NCBI RefSeq assembly: GCF_031501865.1
Contig: NZ_JARRCW010000001.1
Coordinates: 1,432,501-1,496,500 of the forward strand
DNA length: 64,000 nucleotides
Direction of reading: 5' to 3'
From: Pseudovibrio sp. M1P-2-3
GTDB lineage: Bacteria; Pseudomonadota; Alphaproteobacteria; Rhizobiales; Stappiaceae
The notes under the pieces were generated by a model. It did not search any database, was not told the DNA's origin, and saw only the letters and a list, made by a program, of their open reading frames with translations. The position numbers and the translations under genes are program-made. Positions 12,256-21,349 of this stretch are shown here, in pieces. The stretch's first letter is position 1, and each line of letters opens with the position of its first letter.

Positions 12256-14202
12256 GTGACTTTTAACGGGATCAGAGGTTGTTTTTGCCTGTTGGCCCTG
12301 CTGATACCAGCTGTTTGCTGGGGGGGACCGGCCAAAGCCTTCACTATGAAGGAAACACCTGGCCTTTCCAAGTTGCTTCCCCCAATCAGTCAGCGCGCCC
12401 CTGACCCGCCCTTTGTGACCAACATGGAATCCATTGGCCGTACCACAGGCAGCCATGGGGGAACCCTTCACACTTTGATTGGCCGCTCAAAAGATGTCCG
12501 CCTGATTAATGTGTGGGGTTATGCCAGACTGGTTGGCTATGATGAAGACCTGAGATTGCGTGCGGATATCCTTGAAAGCTATGAAACGGAAGAGGACAGG
12601 GTGATTACTCTGCACCTGCGGGCTAACCATAAGTGGTCCAACGGCTCACTCTTCACAAGTGAGGACTTCCGGTTCTGGTTTGAAGATATTGCGGGCAATG
12701 ATGACCTGTCCCCCACAGGGTACCCCGCATTTATGCTGGTGGAGGGGAAAGCGCCTATACTGGAAATTCTAAGCCCCACATCCCTGCGCTTTACGTGGAG
12801 TGCCCCAAACCCCTTGTTCCTGCCGGAGCTGGCGGCGGCGCGCCCTCCGTTTATTTACCGGCCCTCCCAGTATCTAAAGCAGTTTCATATCAAGTACGGC
12901 AATCACCTAAGGATCAACGAGCTTCTGGACGATTACAAAGTGCGAAGCTGGGCCGCGCTGTTTAACCGCTTGGATGACAGCTACAATGCGCGAAACCCGC
13001 ACCAGCCTACTTTGCAGCCTTGGGTCCGCACGGAACTGGGCAGCGAGCGCCGGTTTGTGCTGCACCGAAATCCGTATTTTCACCGCTTTGACAGCACCGG
13101 ACAACAACTCCCCTACATTGACCGTGTTGTGATGAGCGTGACAGACAACAAACTGATTGCCGCCAAAACACAGGCGGGAGACAGCAACCTGCAAGCACGG
13201 GGCCTGTCGTTTACCGATATTTCCGTTTTAAAGCGCGGGGAGGAATTTGAAGGCTATACAACCAATTTGTGGCTGGGATCCAAAGGTTCGCAGATCTCGA
13301 TTTTGCCCAATCTGGCGGTCAAAAACCCTGTCTGGAAGAAAGTCCTCAGGGATGACCGGTTCCGGCGGGCCTTATCCCTTGGCATCGACAGGAAGCTCAT
13401 CAACAAGGTGCTTTATTTCGGCTTGGCAGAGCCGGGCAATGACACTGTTTTAAGCCTTTCTCCCCTTTACCGGCCCATCTATCAGTATCTGGGGGCCGAG
13501 TATGACCCTGAAAGTGCCAATGCTCTGCTTGATGACATGGGGCTGACAAAACGGCGCAGCGATGGCACGCGCCTGCTGCCCGACGGAAGACCGCTGGATA
13601 TTATTGTCGAGGTTTCCGGCGAAAGTCAGGAGGAAGAGGATGCCATGGAGCTGGTGAGGTCCATGTGGCACGAGATTGGTGTCAGCATCTATGTGAAACC
13701 AAGCCAGCGCGACACCATGCGCTCGCGGGCACTTGCCGGAACAATGATTATGTCCGTCTGGTCCGGCTTTGAAAATGGTGTGCCCACCGCCAATATGCCC
13801 CCAACCGACTATGCGCCGACCCGCAGCGACTTTCTCTCCTGGGCCCCTTGGGGCAACTACTATGAAACGGAGGGACAGGCAGGAGAAAAACCAGATTGGC
13901 CTCCGGCAGAGCGGCTCCTTACTCTCTATGAACAGTGGCTCGAAAGCGGGCTGGAAGCAGAGCGGAGGAAGATATGGGTGGAGATGCTTATGATCCATGC
14001 CCGTGAGAAGATCCACATTGGTCTTGTCTCACAGGTTTTGCAGCCCGTTGTTGTGAAGGATGTAAAAAATGTTCCCAAGGAAGCACTTTACGGCTGGGAC
14101 CCGGGAGCACAATTCGGCATTTACCGCATGGATGCCTTTTACTTTGACGGACCAAAGCACCCCAGCGCAGGCCTGCACAAAACACATAGGGGGGCTCGGT
14201 AA
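12256..14202 (+). CDS. yejA: Peptide ABC transporter substrate-binding protein (YejA-like)
   Basis: A periplasmic solute-binding protein of the SBP_bac_5 family, about 648 residues. GTG at 12256 is chosen because GGGGAGGG at 12243-12250 is a good ribosome-binding site and translation then begins with a signal peptide (hydrophobic CLLALLIPAVCWGG, cleavage after AKA). The frame stays open far upstream only because it overlaps yejF; ATGs at 12229 and 12241 are alternatives. Family features include TLHLRANHKWSNGSLFTSEDF and the LSLGIDRKLINKVLYFG region. Long length and context place it in the YejA branch. Its stop overlaps the yejB start (TAATG). Confidence 0.88.
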   Translation: MTFNGIRGCFCLLALLIPAVCWGGPAKAFTMKETPGLSKLLPPISQRAPDPPFVTNMESIGRTTGSHGGTLHTLIGRSKDVRLINVWGYARLVGYDEDLRLRADILESYETEEDRVITLHLRANHKWSNGSLFTSEDFRFWFEDIAGNDDLSPTGYPAFMLVEGKAPILEILSPTSLRFTWSAPNPLFLPELAAARPPFIYRPSQYLKQFHIKYGNHLRINELLDDYKVRSWAALFNRLDDSYNARNPHQPTLQPWVRTELGSERRFVLHRNPYFHRFDSTGQQLPYIDRVVMSVTDNKLIAAKTQAGDSNLQARGLSFTDISVLKRGEEFEGYTTNLWLGSKGSQISILPNLAVKNPVWKKVLRDDRFRRALSLGIDRKLINKVLYFGLAEPGNDTVLSLSPLYRPIYQYLGAEYDPESANALLDDMGLTKRRSDGTRLLPDGRPLDIIVEVSGESQEEEDAMELVRSMWHEIGVSIYVKPSQRDTMRSRALAGTMIMSVWSGFENGVPTANMPPTDYAPTRSDFLSWAPWGNYYETEGQAGEKPDWPPAERLLTLYEQWLESGLEAERRKIWVEMLMIHAREKIHIGLVSQVLQPVVVKDVKNVPKEALYGWDPGAQFGIYRMDAFYFDGPKHPSAGLHKTHRGAR

Positions 14203-15233
14203 TGCGTACCCTTGCCTATATGATCCGCCGGATCTTGATCATGTTTCCCACCCTTTTAGTGATCAGCCTCCTGACGTTTTTCATCATCGAGCTGCCAGAG
14301 GGAGATTACATTACCAATGAAATCAACATGCTCAGGGCTACGGGTGAAGAGGCCTCCATTGCCAAACTGGAGTTTTTGCGCACAGAGTTCGCGTTGGACC
14401 GGCCCTTTTTCGAGCGTTTTGGCATTTGGGTGGGCATGTGGCCAGGACCCAACGGTTTCGACGGGCTGTTGCAAGGGAACTGGGGCTGGTCTTTTGAATA
14501 TGACCAACCGGTGGAGCTTGTTGTGGGCCCGACGGTGATGCTGACCATCGTGCTCAATGCGGCGACCATCGTTTTTGTCTATATTGTTGCCTTTCCCATC
14601 GGTATTTATTCGGCAACCCGCCAGTACTCATGGGGGGACTACGGTTTCACCTTTCTAGGGTATATCGGGCTGGCAACGCCCAACTTTCTTCTGGGCCTTG
14701 TCCTGATGTATTTTGCAAATGCATGGTTCGATGTATCCATCGGCGGCCTGATGGACCCTTCTTTTGAAAACCAGCCGTGGAACTGGGCCAAGGTTATGTC
14801 TGTTCTGTCTCACATGGTGGTGCCGGTGATCGTGATTGGTACGGCGGGAACGGCTGCCATGATCCGCCGACTGCGCGCCAATTTGCTGGACGAGCTGCAC
14901 AAGCAATATGTCACCACGGCGCGGGCCAAGGGCATGTCGGAGACCCGCTTGCTGGTCAAATATCCGCTGCGCATGGCGATCAACCCGTTTATTGCCGATA
15001 TCGGCAACTTGATCCCCTCTTTGATTTCTGGATCGGTTATTGTCTCTGTGGTTTTGAACCTGCCGACAGTGGGGCCAATCCTGCTGAACTCCCTCCAGTC
15101 CCAAGACCAGTTTCTGGCGGCCTTTATCTTGTTGTTTATCTCGATGCTCACCCTCATTGGCATGTTGATTTCAGACATTCTTCTTGCGGTGCTTGACCCA
15201 CGCATTCGCCTTGGCGGGAGGGGAAGAACATGA
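14202..15233 (+). CDS. yejB: Peptide ABC transporter permease (YejB-like)
   Basis: A 343-residue inner-membrane permease of the BPD_transp_1 family. The N-terminal helix MIRRILIMFPTLLVISLLTF is typical of DppB/YejB. An unusually long periplasmic loop (about 35-115) separates helix 1 from the core, as in YejB. The EAA loop that docks on the ATPase is ARAKGMSETRLLVKYPLRMAINP near residues 242-264. It overlaps yejA by one base at its start and yejE by an ATGA at its end, so the subunits are translationally coupled. Confidence 0.92.
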   Translation: MRTLAYMIRRILIMFPTLLVISLLTFFIIELPEGDYITNEINMLRATGEEASIAKLEFLRTEFALDRPFFERFGIWVGMWPGPNGFDGLLQGNWGWSFEYDQPVELVVGPTVMLTIVLNAATIVFVYIVAFPIGIYSATRQYSWGDYGFTFLGYIGLATPNFLLGLVLMYFANAWFDVSIGGLMDPSFENQPWNWAKVMSVLSHMVVPVIVIGTAGTAAMIRRLRANLLDELHKQYVTTARAKGMSETRLLVKYPLRMAINPFIADIGNLIPSLISGSVIVSVVLNLPTVGPILLNSLQSQDQFLAAFILLFISMLTLIGMLISDILLAVLDPRIRLGGRGRT

Positions 15234-16417
15234 GCGATAAAACAGGGCCGGAGGGGCCTAAGACGCCGCAGCAACTTGGCCATTATGTCAATACCAATAA
15301 GTTTGACCCGGCCATAGCCGCGGAGCTTACACCGGAACAGGAACGCTATTTTCAAGCCTCTCAGTGGAAGATCATGTGGTGGAAGTTCCGGCGCCACAAA
15401 CTGGCGCTTTGGTCGGGCGTTGTCCTGCTTCTGTTTTATATGTGTGTTCCGTTTGCCGAGTTTATTGCCCCATATTCTCCCTCGCAGCGGGACCATGACC
15501 ACCTGTTTGCGCCGCCCCAAGCCATTCATCTGTTCCATGAAGGCAAGTTTATCGGCCCGTTTGTGTATGGTCTGCAGGCTGAGGTGGATTTGAAGGAAAT
15601 GCGCTGGGTTTATGAGGAAGATCGTACAGATCCCGATCGCCTGCGCTTTTTTTGTCAAGGAGCCCCCTATGAGTTCTGGGGGATGGTGCCCATGAGCTTC
15701 CATTTGGTGTGTCCGGCGGAGGAAGGCACCTTTTTCCTTGCAGGGACCGACCGGCTTGGACGGGACCAGTTTTCCGGTCTGGTTTACGGGGCACGGCTTT
15801 CTCTGACTGTTGGCTTGATTGGTATTATCATCTCCATGACTCTGGGTATTTTGCTAGGGGGGCTGGCAGGGTATTTTGGCGGATTTATTGACAGCTGTGT
15901 CCAGCGGATTATCGAGGTCATGCGGGCCTTGCCGGAACTGCCGCTCTGGATGGCCCTTTCTGCGGCCTTGCCTGTCACTTGGTCGCCGGTCTGGATCTAT
16001 TTCGGGATTACCGTCATTTTGGGGTTGCTGGACTGGCCGGGGCTCGCACGTGCTGTGCGTTCCAAGCTTCTGGCGCTGCGAGAGGAAGAATATGCCAAGG
16101 CGGCCTTGATGATGGGGGCCAAGCCGCGGCGGATTATCGTCAAGCATCTTCTGCCCGGCTTTACCAGTCATATCATCGCTTCCGCTTCTCTTTCCATTCC
16201 CGCCATGATCCTTGGGGAGACGGCACTTTCCTTCCTTGATCTGGGATTGCGGCGCCCCGCTGTATCTTGGGGAGTGCTGCTGAATGAAGCGCAGAATATA
16301 TCTGTAGTGACCATTTATCCTTGGCTGATGGCACCGGTTATTCCCATCATCATTGTGGTGCTGGCCTTCAACTTTTTGGGGGATGGTCTGCGCGATGCGG
16401 CGGACCCCTACAAATAA
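15230..16417 (+). CDS. yejE: Peptide ABC transporter permease (YejE-like)
   Basis: A 395-residue permease, the partner of YejB. It has an N-terminal cytoplasmic tail, a first helix near residues 60-80, a long periplasmic segment (about 80-185), then GTDRLGRDQFSGLVYGARLSL, the standard entry into the DppC/YejE core. The EAA loop is AALMMGAKPRRIIVKHLLPG near residues 288-307. The end, FNFLGDGLRDAADP, is the canonical C-terminus of DppC-type permeases. The start ATG overlaps the yejB stop. It completes an F-A-B-E operon sufficient for a peptide importer. Confidence 0.92.
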   Translation: MSDKTGPEGPKTPQQLGHYVNTNKFDPAIAAELTPEQERYFQASQWKIMWWKFRRHKLALWSGVVLLLFYMCVPFAEFIAPYSPSQRDHDHLFAPPQAIHLFHEGKFIGPFVYGLQAEVDLKEMRWVYEEDRTDPDRLRFFCQGAPYEFWGMVPMSFHLVCPAEEGTFFLAGTDRLGRDQFSGLVYGARLSLTVGLIGIIISMTLGILLGGLAGYFGGFIDSCVQRIIEVMRALPELPLWMALSAALPVTWSPVWIYFGITVILGLLDWPGLARAVRSKLLALREEEYAKAALMMGAKPRRIIVKHLLPGFTSHIIASASLSIPAMILGETALSFLDLGLRRPAVSWGVLLNEAQNISVVTIYPWLMAPVIPIIIVVLAFNFLGDGLRDAADPYK

Positions 16418-16431
16418 GAGCGGAGAAGCAT

Positions 16432-17025
16432 ATGGGCAATGCAACCAGTGCCGGAGAGTGGGACGAGGAGTATCAACGCGGGCGCTGGGACTTTTTGCGC
16501 AGCCTGCCTGAAAGTGGGCGGTACGGGATTATTGCCATGTGGTTGCAGCTGACCGGAACAGGAAGAACTGTTCTGGATGTGGGCTGCGGGGAGGGGCTGC
16601 TTTATAAGCGCCTTGCCCCTTTGAACCTGCAAAGCTATGTGGGTATTGACCTTGCCCCCCATGCGCTGACACTGGCGGATGTGAGACGTGAACAGGCGGA
16701 ACTGCGCGCCGCTGACATGCATGATTTTACGCCGGAAAAAGGTGAGCGCTTTAGCGCCATTGTGTTTAATGAAGTGCTTCATTTTGCAAGTAGCCCTTCA
16801 AAGGTTGTCAGCAGATATATCCCTTTTTTGGAGCCGGGCGGAGTGATCGCGGTTTCCATGTATGCCCCAAGTCGGGAGAGCTCTGGTGCCAACAAGCTTA
16901 TTCGGGAGTTGTGGCGGGCAACGGATGATGGGGCCCTGTGGCAGGTTCTGGATGATTACACACTCCATTCCCACGTGAAGAATGTGAGCTGGCGCATGCG
17001 GCTTATGAAACCCGCTAAGCCTTGA
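16432..17025 (+). CDS. SAM-dependent class I methyltransferase
   Basis: A 197-residue Rossmann-fold methyltransferase. Motif I is VLDVGCGEGLLYKRL near residues 42-56. IDLAPHALTLADVR supplies the acidic residue after beta-2, and FSAIVFNEVLHFAS is motif IV/post-motif. The ATG at 16432 is chosen for its ribosome-binding site CGGAGAAG at 16421-16428; the frame extends upstream only inside yejE. It follows yejE by 14 nt, so it may be cotranscribed, but it converges with the glycosyltransferase operon and its small-molecule methyltransferase look would also suit glycan modification. Substrate unknown. Confidence 0.82.
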   Translation: MGNATSAGEWDEEYQRGRWDFLRSLPESGRYGIIAMWLQLTGTGRTVLDVGCGEGLLYKRLAPLNLQSYVGIDLAPHALTLADVRREQAELRAADMHDFTPEKGERFSAIVFNEVLHFASSPSKVVSRYIPFLEPGGVIAVSMYAPSRESSGANKLIRELWRATDDGALWQVLDDYTLHSHVKNVSWRMRLMKPAKP

Positions 17026-17067
17026 TGTATGGCTGAGAACTACACGTTTTTTCTTAGTGCCGCTCCC

Positions 17068-17850
17068 TCATGTGACCGGCCCTACCTTGGGAAACAGTTC
17101 TTGAAACGAAGGCCAGCAAGCGCCCTTGTGGCGGTTGGTGAGGGAAAGGAATGCCTGAATAAAATCAAAGCAGATATCATCATGGGAAAGGTGGTGGGTA
17201 AGCAGCCCTAATGGTTCTAGGGGGTTGGTGCGCCGCCGGCTCAACTGGAGATCAAAACGCTTTTGGGCGGCGTGCCAGCCGATGAATGCCTGCGATTTCT
17301 TCCACTTAATGATGTCCACATGGCACTGGACCTGATCGGCCCCTAAAGTATTTACCCAGTTAAATGTGGAGAGGCCATCCAGCCCCACTTCTGGCAGGGT
17401 GCGGGCGATTTGCGGGGAAATCCGGTTCCATGGCGGCACCAGAACCGGCAAGAACTGGGAGCCAAAGGAAAAATGCAGGAGCGCACGGCCATGGGAGAGA
17501 CAAAGCAGTGCATCATGCAGATCCCGGCGGCTTCCAAACTCCGCAGCCTTGGAACCCTTCAAGGACCGCTGGTAGGATTTATGGTCCCACCCGTGCTGGA
17601 ATACACGCACATGCTTGTTTCCTTTAAGAGACTGTACAAGGCTCTTATCCAGTCTGGAGGGAATAACCGCCAGAGCCAGAGGCATGCGGTAGCGCTGGGA
17701 AAGGCCCAGCAACCGGTCCAGCTTGTCTGTCTTCGTGCACGCATCATCGTCACGCCACCACAAGCGCACCTGCTGGCCGCGGGCGGCAAACCAATCGAGA
17801 TGGGTTTCTAAAGCACTGAGAAAACGGAGCTGTTGTGAGGCGGGGTTCAT
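17068..17850 (-). CDS. Polysaccharide deacetylase-like protein
   Basis: A 260-residue protein resembling the NodB/carbohydrate-esterase-4 TIM-barrel group. RLWWRDDDACTKTDKLDRLL holds the acidic motif that in CE4 enzymes binds metal and acts as general base. The HGWDHKS stretch corresponds to the HSxxH motif. VPPWNRISPQIARTLPEVG matches the R-x-P-Y/W-W motif 3 region. No signal peptide, so a cytoplasmic substrate (a lipid-linked or nucleotide-linked sugar) is more likely than finished polymer. Last gene of a five-gene minus-strand operon; overlaps the preceding glycosyltransferase by ATGA. Confidence 0.75.
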   Translation of the reverse strand: MNPASQQLRFLSALETHLDWFAARGQQVRLWWRDDDACTKTDKLDRLLGLSQRYRMPLALAVIPSRLDKSLVQSLKGNKHVRVFQHGWDHKSYQRSLKGSKAAEFGSRRDLHDALLCLSHGRALLHFSFGSQFLPVLVPPWNRISPQIARTLPEVGLDGLSTFNWVNTLGADQVQCHVDIIKWKKSQAFIGWHAAQKRFDLQLSRRRTNPLEPLGLLTHHLSHDDICFDFIQAFLSLTNRHKGACWPSFQELFPKVGPVT

Positions 17851-19016
17851 GGGGAAATATGTTCTCCCTTGGTGCGAGTGGTCATGGCATCCAGCAGGAT
17901 CTGGGCACTGCTGGACGCCCCCTGCCGCTCCAGATCAAGAGGAGCTGGTTTGACAGACAGGCTGTGATCCAGAGCATGGGCGAGGGCTTTGGCAGATAAA
18001 TCTGCCTCCTCCAGAACAACCACGCGCCCACGCTTTGCCAGTATGCGGGCGCGCTGTAACTGTTCGCTCTCACTTCCTTGGGCAAAGGGAACGAGAACTG
18101 CGGGGGTTCTGGTTGCAAGCAGATCAAGAACCGTGTTGTAGCCTGCTTGAGAAATAGAGGCTTTGGCCTGTGCTATGAGCTGCGGAAAATCCGGCCGTGC
18201 CCGCTCTATGATGAGCCCCTCGTTTGCCTGCGCACATAAGGCGGTGAATGTTTCCGCTCCAATGTCATGTCCCACAAGGATGCGCCAGCGGGTAGTGCCG
18301 GCTGCCTTGCTAAGGGCGCGGGCGTTAATGGCGGTTTGGAGTAAGGCAGTACCGACCGCGCCGCCACCGCACGACACCACCACGCCCTCTTGCTTTGGAA
18401 GGTCTGGATCTGTCCCGCGCTTTGTGGGGCTTACAAAACCGGTATAGGCGATGAGGTGATTGACCCGTGCTGCAAAGGGGAAGCTGTCCTCCAGCCGGAT
18501 GAGAGCGGGGTCGGCGTGAACAAGGATGCAATCATAGTAGTTTATAGCTTGCTCTGCCATCCACTCCTCTTTGTGGAGCTGCTGCTTGCGCACCAGAATA
18601 TCGCGAATGCTGGCGGCTATAAGCGGGCGGGGGCGCTTCGTGCGGGCAAGCTCTAAAAGCGGTAGCATCTCACGGGCGAACATACGCCGCCCAAAGGGAA
18701 AGGTTTCGGTGAGAAGGAGGTCGTAGGGTTTGGACAGAAAAGCACTTTTGAGGCGTTCTGATCTGGCCTCCCACCAAGCTTCATCAGGGGGCGAACCGTC
18801 CTCCCGCACCAGCCCGTCAAAGTGGACGGATTTCGCCTTCACGGCAGGCAGGGCGATAACGTCCAGAGCGCTGGTATCCAGTGTTGGCGGTATTTTGCCG
18901 CCGCTGACCAGCGTCACTTGAACGCCGCGGCGGGCGAGAGCCGTGCCTATGAGAGATGCGCGAACAACATGGCCTGTTCCCAGCAGGTGCTGCACCATGA
19001 TGAAGGCATGCTTCAT
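17847..19016 (-). CDS. Glycosyltransferase, MurG/GT28-like (GT-B fold)
   Basis: A 389-residue GT-B protein. The start HAFIMVQHLLGTGHVVRASLIGTALARRG is the N-terminal glycine-rich loop of MurG-like and COG4671-type transferases. The C-terminal half has ASISQAGYNTVLDLLATRTPAVLVPF (about 287-312), the donor-binding region of this group. The length of about 390 is usual. It overlaps both operon neighbours by 4 nt. It is paralogous in type to the first gene of the operon, so two related transferases likely act in one pathway. Donor and acceptor unknown. Confidence 0.78.
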   Translation of the reverse strand: MKHAFIMVQHLLGTGHVVRASLIGTALARRGVQVTLVSGGKIPPTLDTSALDVIALPAVKAKSVHFDGLVREDGSPPDEAWWEARSERLKSAFLSKPYDLLLTETFPFGRRMFAREMLPLLELARTKRPRPLIAASIRDILVRKQQLHKEEWMAEQAINYYDCILVHADPALIRLEDSFPFAARVNHLIAYTGFVSPTKRGTDPDLPKQEGVVVSCGGGAVGTALLQTAINARALSKAAGTTRWRILVGHDIGAETFTALCAQANEGLIIERARPDFPQLIAQAKASISQAGYNTVLDLLATRTPAVLVPFAQGSESEQLQRARILAKRGRVVVLEEADLSAKALAHALDHSLSVKPAPLDLERQGASSSAQILLDAMTTRTKGEHISP

Positions 19017-20134
19017 GGCTTTTCCTTGCGTTGGAAATTGGTAAGGGCATGATCAATATGTTGCTGAAGCAGGGCAGCACCTGCCACCATCGAGTGCCGG
19101 TTCTCCATTCTGGCGCGCGCTTTCTTTCCCATTTTTCGCCGCTTGTCCGGATCTTTCAGCAATGTGGTAAGGTTCTTTTTAAAGCCCTCCATGTCATTTT
19201 CTGGTGACAGAAGGCCTGTTTGTCCATGCTCTACGATATCGGGAATGCCCAGAGAATCCGAGCTGACCACAGGCAGGCCGCTGGCCTGTGCTTCCATTAT
19301 AGTGATGCCAAAAGACTCGCGAATGGCGGGCCACACAAGGACCTCATGGTCGTGATAGATCTGCGGCATATCCCGATGGCGCACGGCCCCGTAAAAGGTT
19401 GTGGGAAGCCCGTCAAATGCGTGATGAATATCATGGTCGTTGGCTCCTCCCCCCACAATGGACAGGGTCCAGTTGTGGCTTTCAAGCTGGCGCAAGGCAT
19501 CTGCCAAAAGCATATAGGAACGGGTTTTGGCTCCTTCGCGCATCATGGCAACACACAGGAGGCGGACACTATGGCCTTTCTCCTGAGGTTCCTTGGAGGG
19601 GGGGATGCGGACAAAGCGGTCCGTATCGAGAAAAGGCGGAAGCAGGGCCAAGTGATCTTCTGGCAGGATGTCAGAAAGGCACTGGGCATCTGCGTGGTGC
19701 AGGGCAAGGACCATATCTGCCTGTTTCATGGCCGCGTCTGCCGCCTCGAACCCCATGCGCCATGCGCCCTGTTCCTGTTTCGGGGCGCGGCTGGCTTCCA
19801 CCACCATGTAAGGACAGTTGAAGCGCTTGGCGAGTGCGGGGCCAATCCAGTCCGGCGCTTTGTGGTAAAGATGATAGGTGACCATCAAATCGGGCCTGTA
19901 GCCACGCTCTGTCCATTCTGTCGCAATGCGGTGGGCTTCCAAGCCGGAGCTGTGGGCCAGCGCATCAAAATGGGAATCTCCTCCCTCAGCGCTCCAGCTT
20001 CTGAATTTGGTGGCGATCTCAACCTCGTGACCGGAGCGTTGCAGGGCATCCATCAGCAGGCGGCCCATGCTTCTGTCTCCGGAGGGAACTGTGCTGTCCA
20101 GAGGCTTCATGGGGGAGGTAAAAGCAATCTGCAT
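19013..20134 (-). CDS. Glycosyltransferase family 4 protein
   Basis: A 373-residue retaining GT-B glycosyltransferase. The C-terminal Rossmann domain shows VWPAIRESFGITIMEAQASGLPVVSSDSLGIPDIVEHGQTGLL, the E-x7-E donor-binding motif of GT4 enzymes (near residues 265-310). The N-terminal domain keeps the acceptor loop PSGDRSMGRLLMDALQRSGHEVEI. Cytoplasmic, peripheral on the inner membrane as is usual. Overlaps the next gene by ATGA and lies 5 nt after the previous one, so it is firmly in the operon. Confidence 0.85.
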   Translation of the reverse strand: MQIAFTSPMKPLDSTVPSGDRSMGRLLMDALQRSGHEVEIATKFRSWSAEGGDSHFDALAHSSGLEAHRIATEWTERGYRPDLMVTYHLYHKAPDWIGPALAKRFNCPYMVVEASRAPKQEQGAWRMGFEAADAAMKQADMVLALHHADAQCLSDILPEDHLALLPPFLDTDRFVRIPPSKEPQEKGHSVRLLCVAMMREGAKTRSYMLLADALRQLESHNWTLSIVGGGANDHDIHHAFDGLPTTFYGAVRHRDMPQIYHDHEVLVWPAIRESFGITIMEAQASGLPVVSSDSLGIPDIVEHGQTGLLSPENDMEGFKKNLTTLLKDPDKRRKMGKKARARMENRHSMVAGAALLQQHIDHALTNFQRKEKP

Positions 20135-20139
20135 GAGCG

Positions 20140-21348
20140 TTATCCCACTTGTCCAAACTTTTTGTGCAGATAATCAATGCCTGAATGGCAGGCAAAATTG
20201 CGACGCACTCTTTTTTGGGCATTTTGGCCCAAACGGTGCCGCTCCCGCCCGTTTTCAAGCAAACGTTTAATTGCTGCGGCAAGAGCTGGTGGGTTGTCAG
20301 GCGGCACAAGGGTGCCCGTCTCCCCATCTTCAATAAGTTCGGGAATGGCAGAGATATGCGTTGAAATGCAGCAAAGGCCCATGGCCTGCGCTTCCATGAG
20401 CACGTTGGGCAGGCCGTCCCTGTCCCCGTTACGGGCAATGCGGCTGGGCAGAACGAAAACCTGCGCGCAGCTTAAAACCTCAACAAGACTTGAGCGCGTC
20501 ATAGGACCAAGCCACTGGATGTGATCTTCAAGGCCTAGCTCGCAGGAAAGAGCTTTGAGGGCTGCTTCTTGCTCGCCGCCGCCAATATGAGTAAAGCGCC
20601 AGTTTAATGAGAGGGGCAGTTGGCTCAGGGCTTTCAGGAGAACATCATATCCCTTTTTCTCCACCATGCGGCCAACGGAGACGATGGTTTGTGTCGCTGC
20701 GCTTTGTGCCCTATTCTCCTGATAGGGGAACTCGCTGAAATCCAGCCCATGATAGACAAGGGAGATTTTGTCTGGAGTATCGGTCAGTTTTTGCAGATAG
20801 CTTAAGTTGGCCTTGGTGCAGGTGACCCCCCATTCCGCGCCACTAATTTTCTGAGTCAGTTCGTCGGGGCTGGTGGTCCAGATGTCTTTGGCATGGGCGG
20901 AGAACGACCAGCGCCTGCCAGACAAGCCTGCGGCATAACGGGTGACTGTGCACGGGGTATGCAGGTAGTGGGTGTGGATCCATGAAACATCCTCGGGCAG
21001 CTCATGGGCCAGAACACATGCCTGACCCCAGCGGCGATAAAGCTCCGGAGTGGGGCGGCGTGCCAGATCCAGCTCGAACGCCCTGCGCACCGCCTTGTAG
21101 GTGGCCTGTTGTTTTGCCCATCTGGCAGCGGCTTTAACACGCTCTGGATCATCCTTCAGGTATTCGGGAAGATACAGAACCGGTGCGGTTATCTTGCGGT
21201 GAACCTCATGAAAATAGGGGTCGTAGGGCTGGCGCAGGGCGATGATGAGCTGCTTGAGGCCACGTTCTTGTAACCCGAAAATCTCTTGTGCGATAAAGGT
21301 TTCCGAAAGCCGCGGGTACCCTTTGACGACGACTGCAATGCGGGACAT
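20140..21348 (-). CDS. Glycosyltransferase family 4 protein (colanic-acid/WcaL-like)
   Basis: A 402-residue GT4 transferase. YPRLSETFIAQEIFGLQERG is the N-terminal signature of the WcaL/AmsK-like branch used in exopolysaccharide assembly. IVSVGRMVEKKGYDVLLKAL starts the donor domain near residue 223. The E-x7-E motif lies in DGLPNVLMEAQAMGLCCISTHISAIPELIEDGETG (about 310-345). It is separated by 1 nt from the upstream gene. Likely adds one sugar of a repeat unit; specificity unknown. Confidence 0.85.
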   Translation of the reverse strand: MSRIAVVVKGYPRLSETFIAQEIFGLQERGLKQLIIALRQPYDPYFHEVHRKITAPVLYLPEYLKDDPERVKAAARWAKQQATYKAVRRAFELDLARRPTPELYRRWGQACVLAHELPEDVSWIHTHYLHTPCTVTRYAAGLSGRRWSFSAHAKDIWTTSPDELTQKISGAEWGVTCTKANLSYLQKLTDTPDKISLVYHGLDFSEFPYQENRAQSAATQTIVSVGRMVEKKGYDVLLKALSQLPLSLNWRFTHIGGGEQEAALKALSCELGLEDHIQWLGPMTRSSLVEVLSCAQVFVLPSRIARNGDRDGLPNVLMEAQAMGLCCISTHISAIPELIEDGETGTLVPPDNPPALAAAIKRLLENGRERHRLGQNAQKRVRRNFACHSGIDYLHKKFGQVG

Positions 21349-21349
21349 G

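Noticed and set aside
11992-14202. A 736-codon version of the YejA-like protein starting inside yejF
   Set aside because: The first 88 codons overlap yejF. A GTG with a good ribosome-binding site at 12256 gives a proper signal peptide directly at the N-terminus.
14810-15703. A 297-codon minus-strand frame opposite yejB/yejE
   Set aside because: Antisense shadow of two genes with clear permease motifs; its product is rich in Arg/His without any domain pattern.
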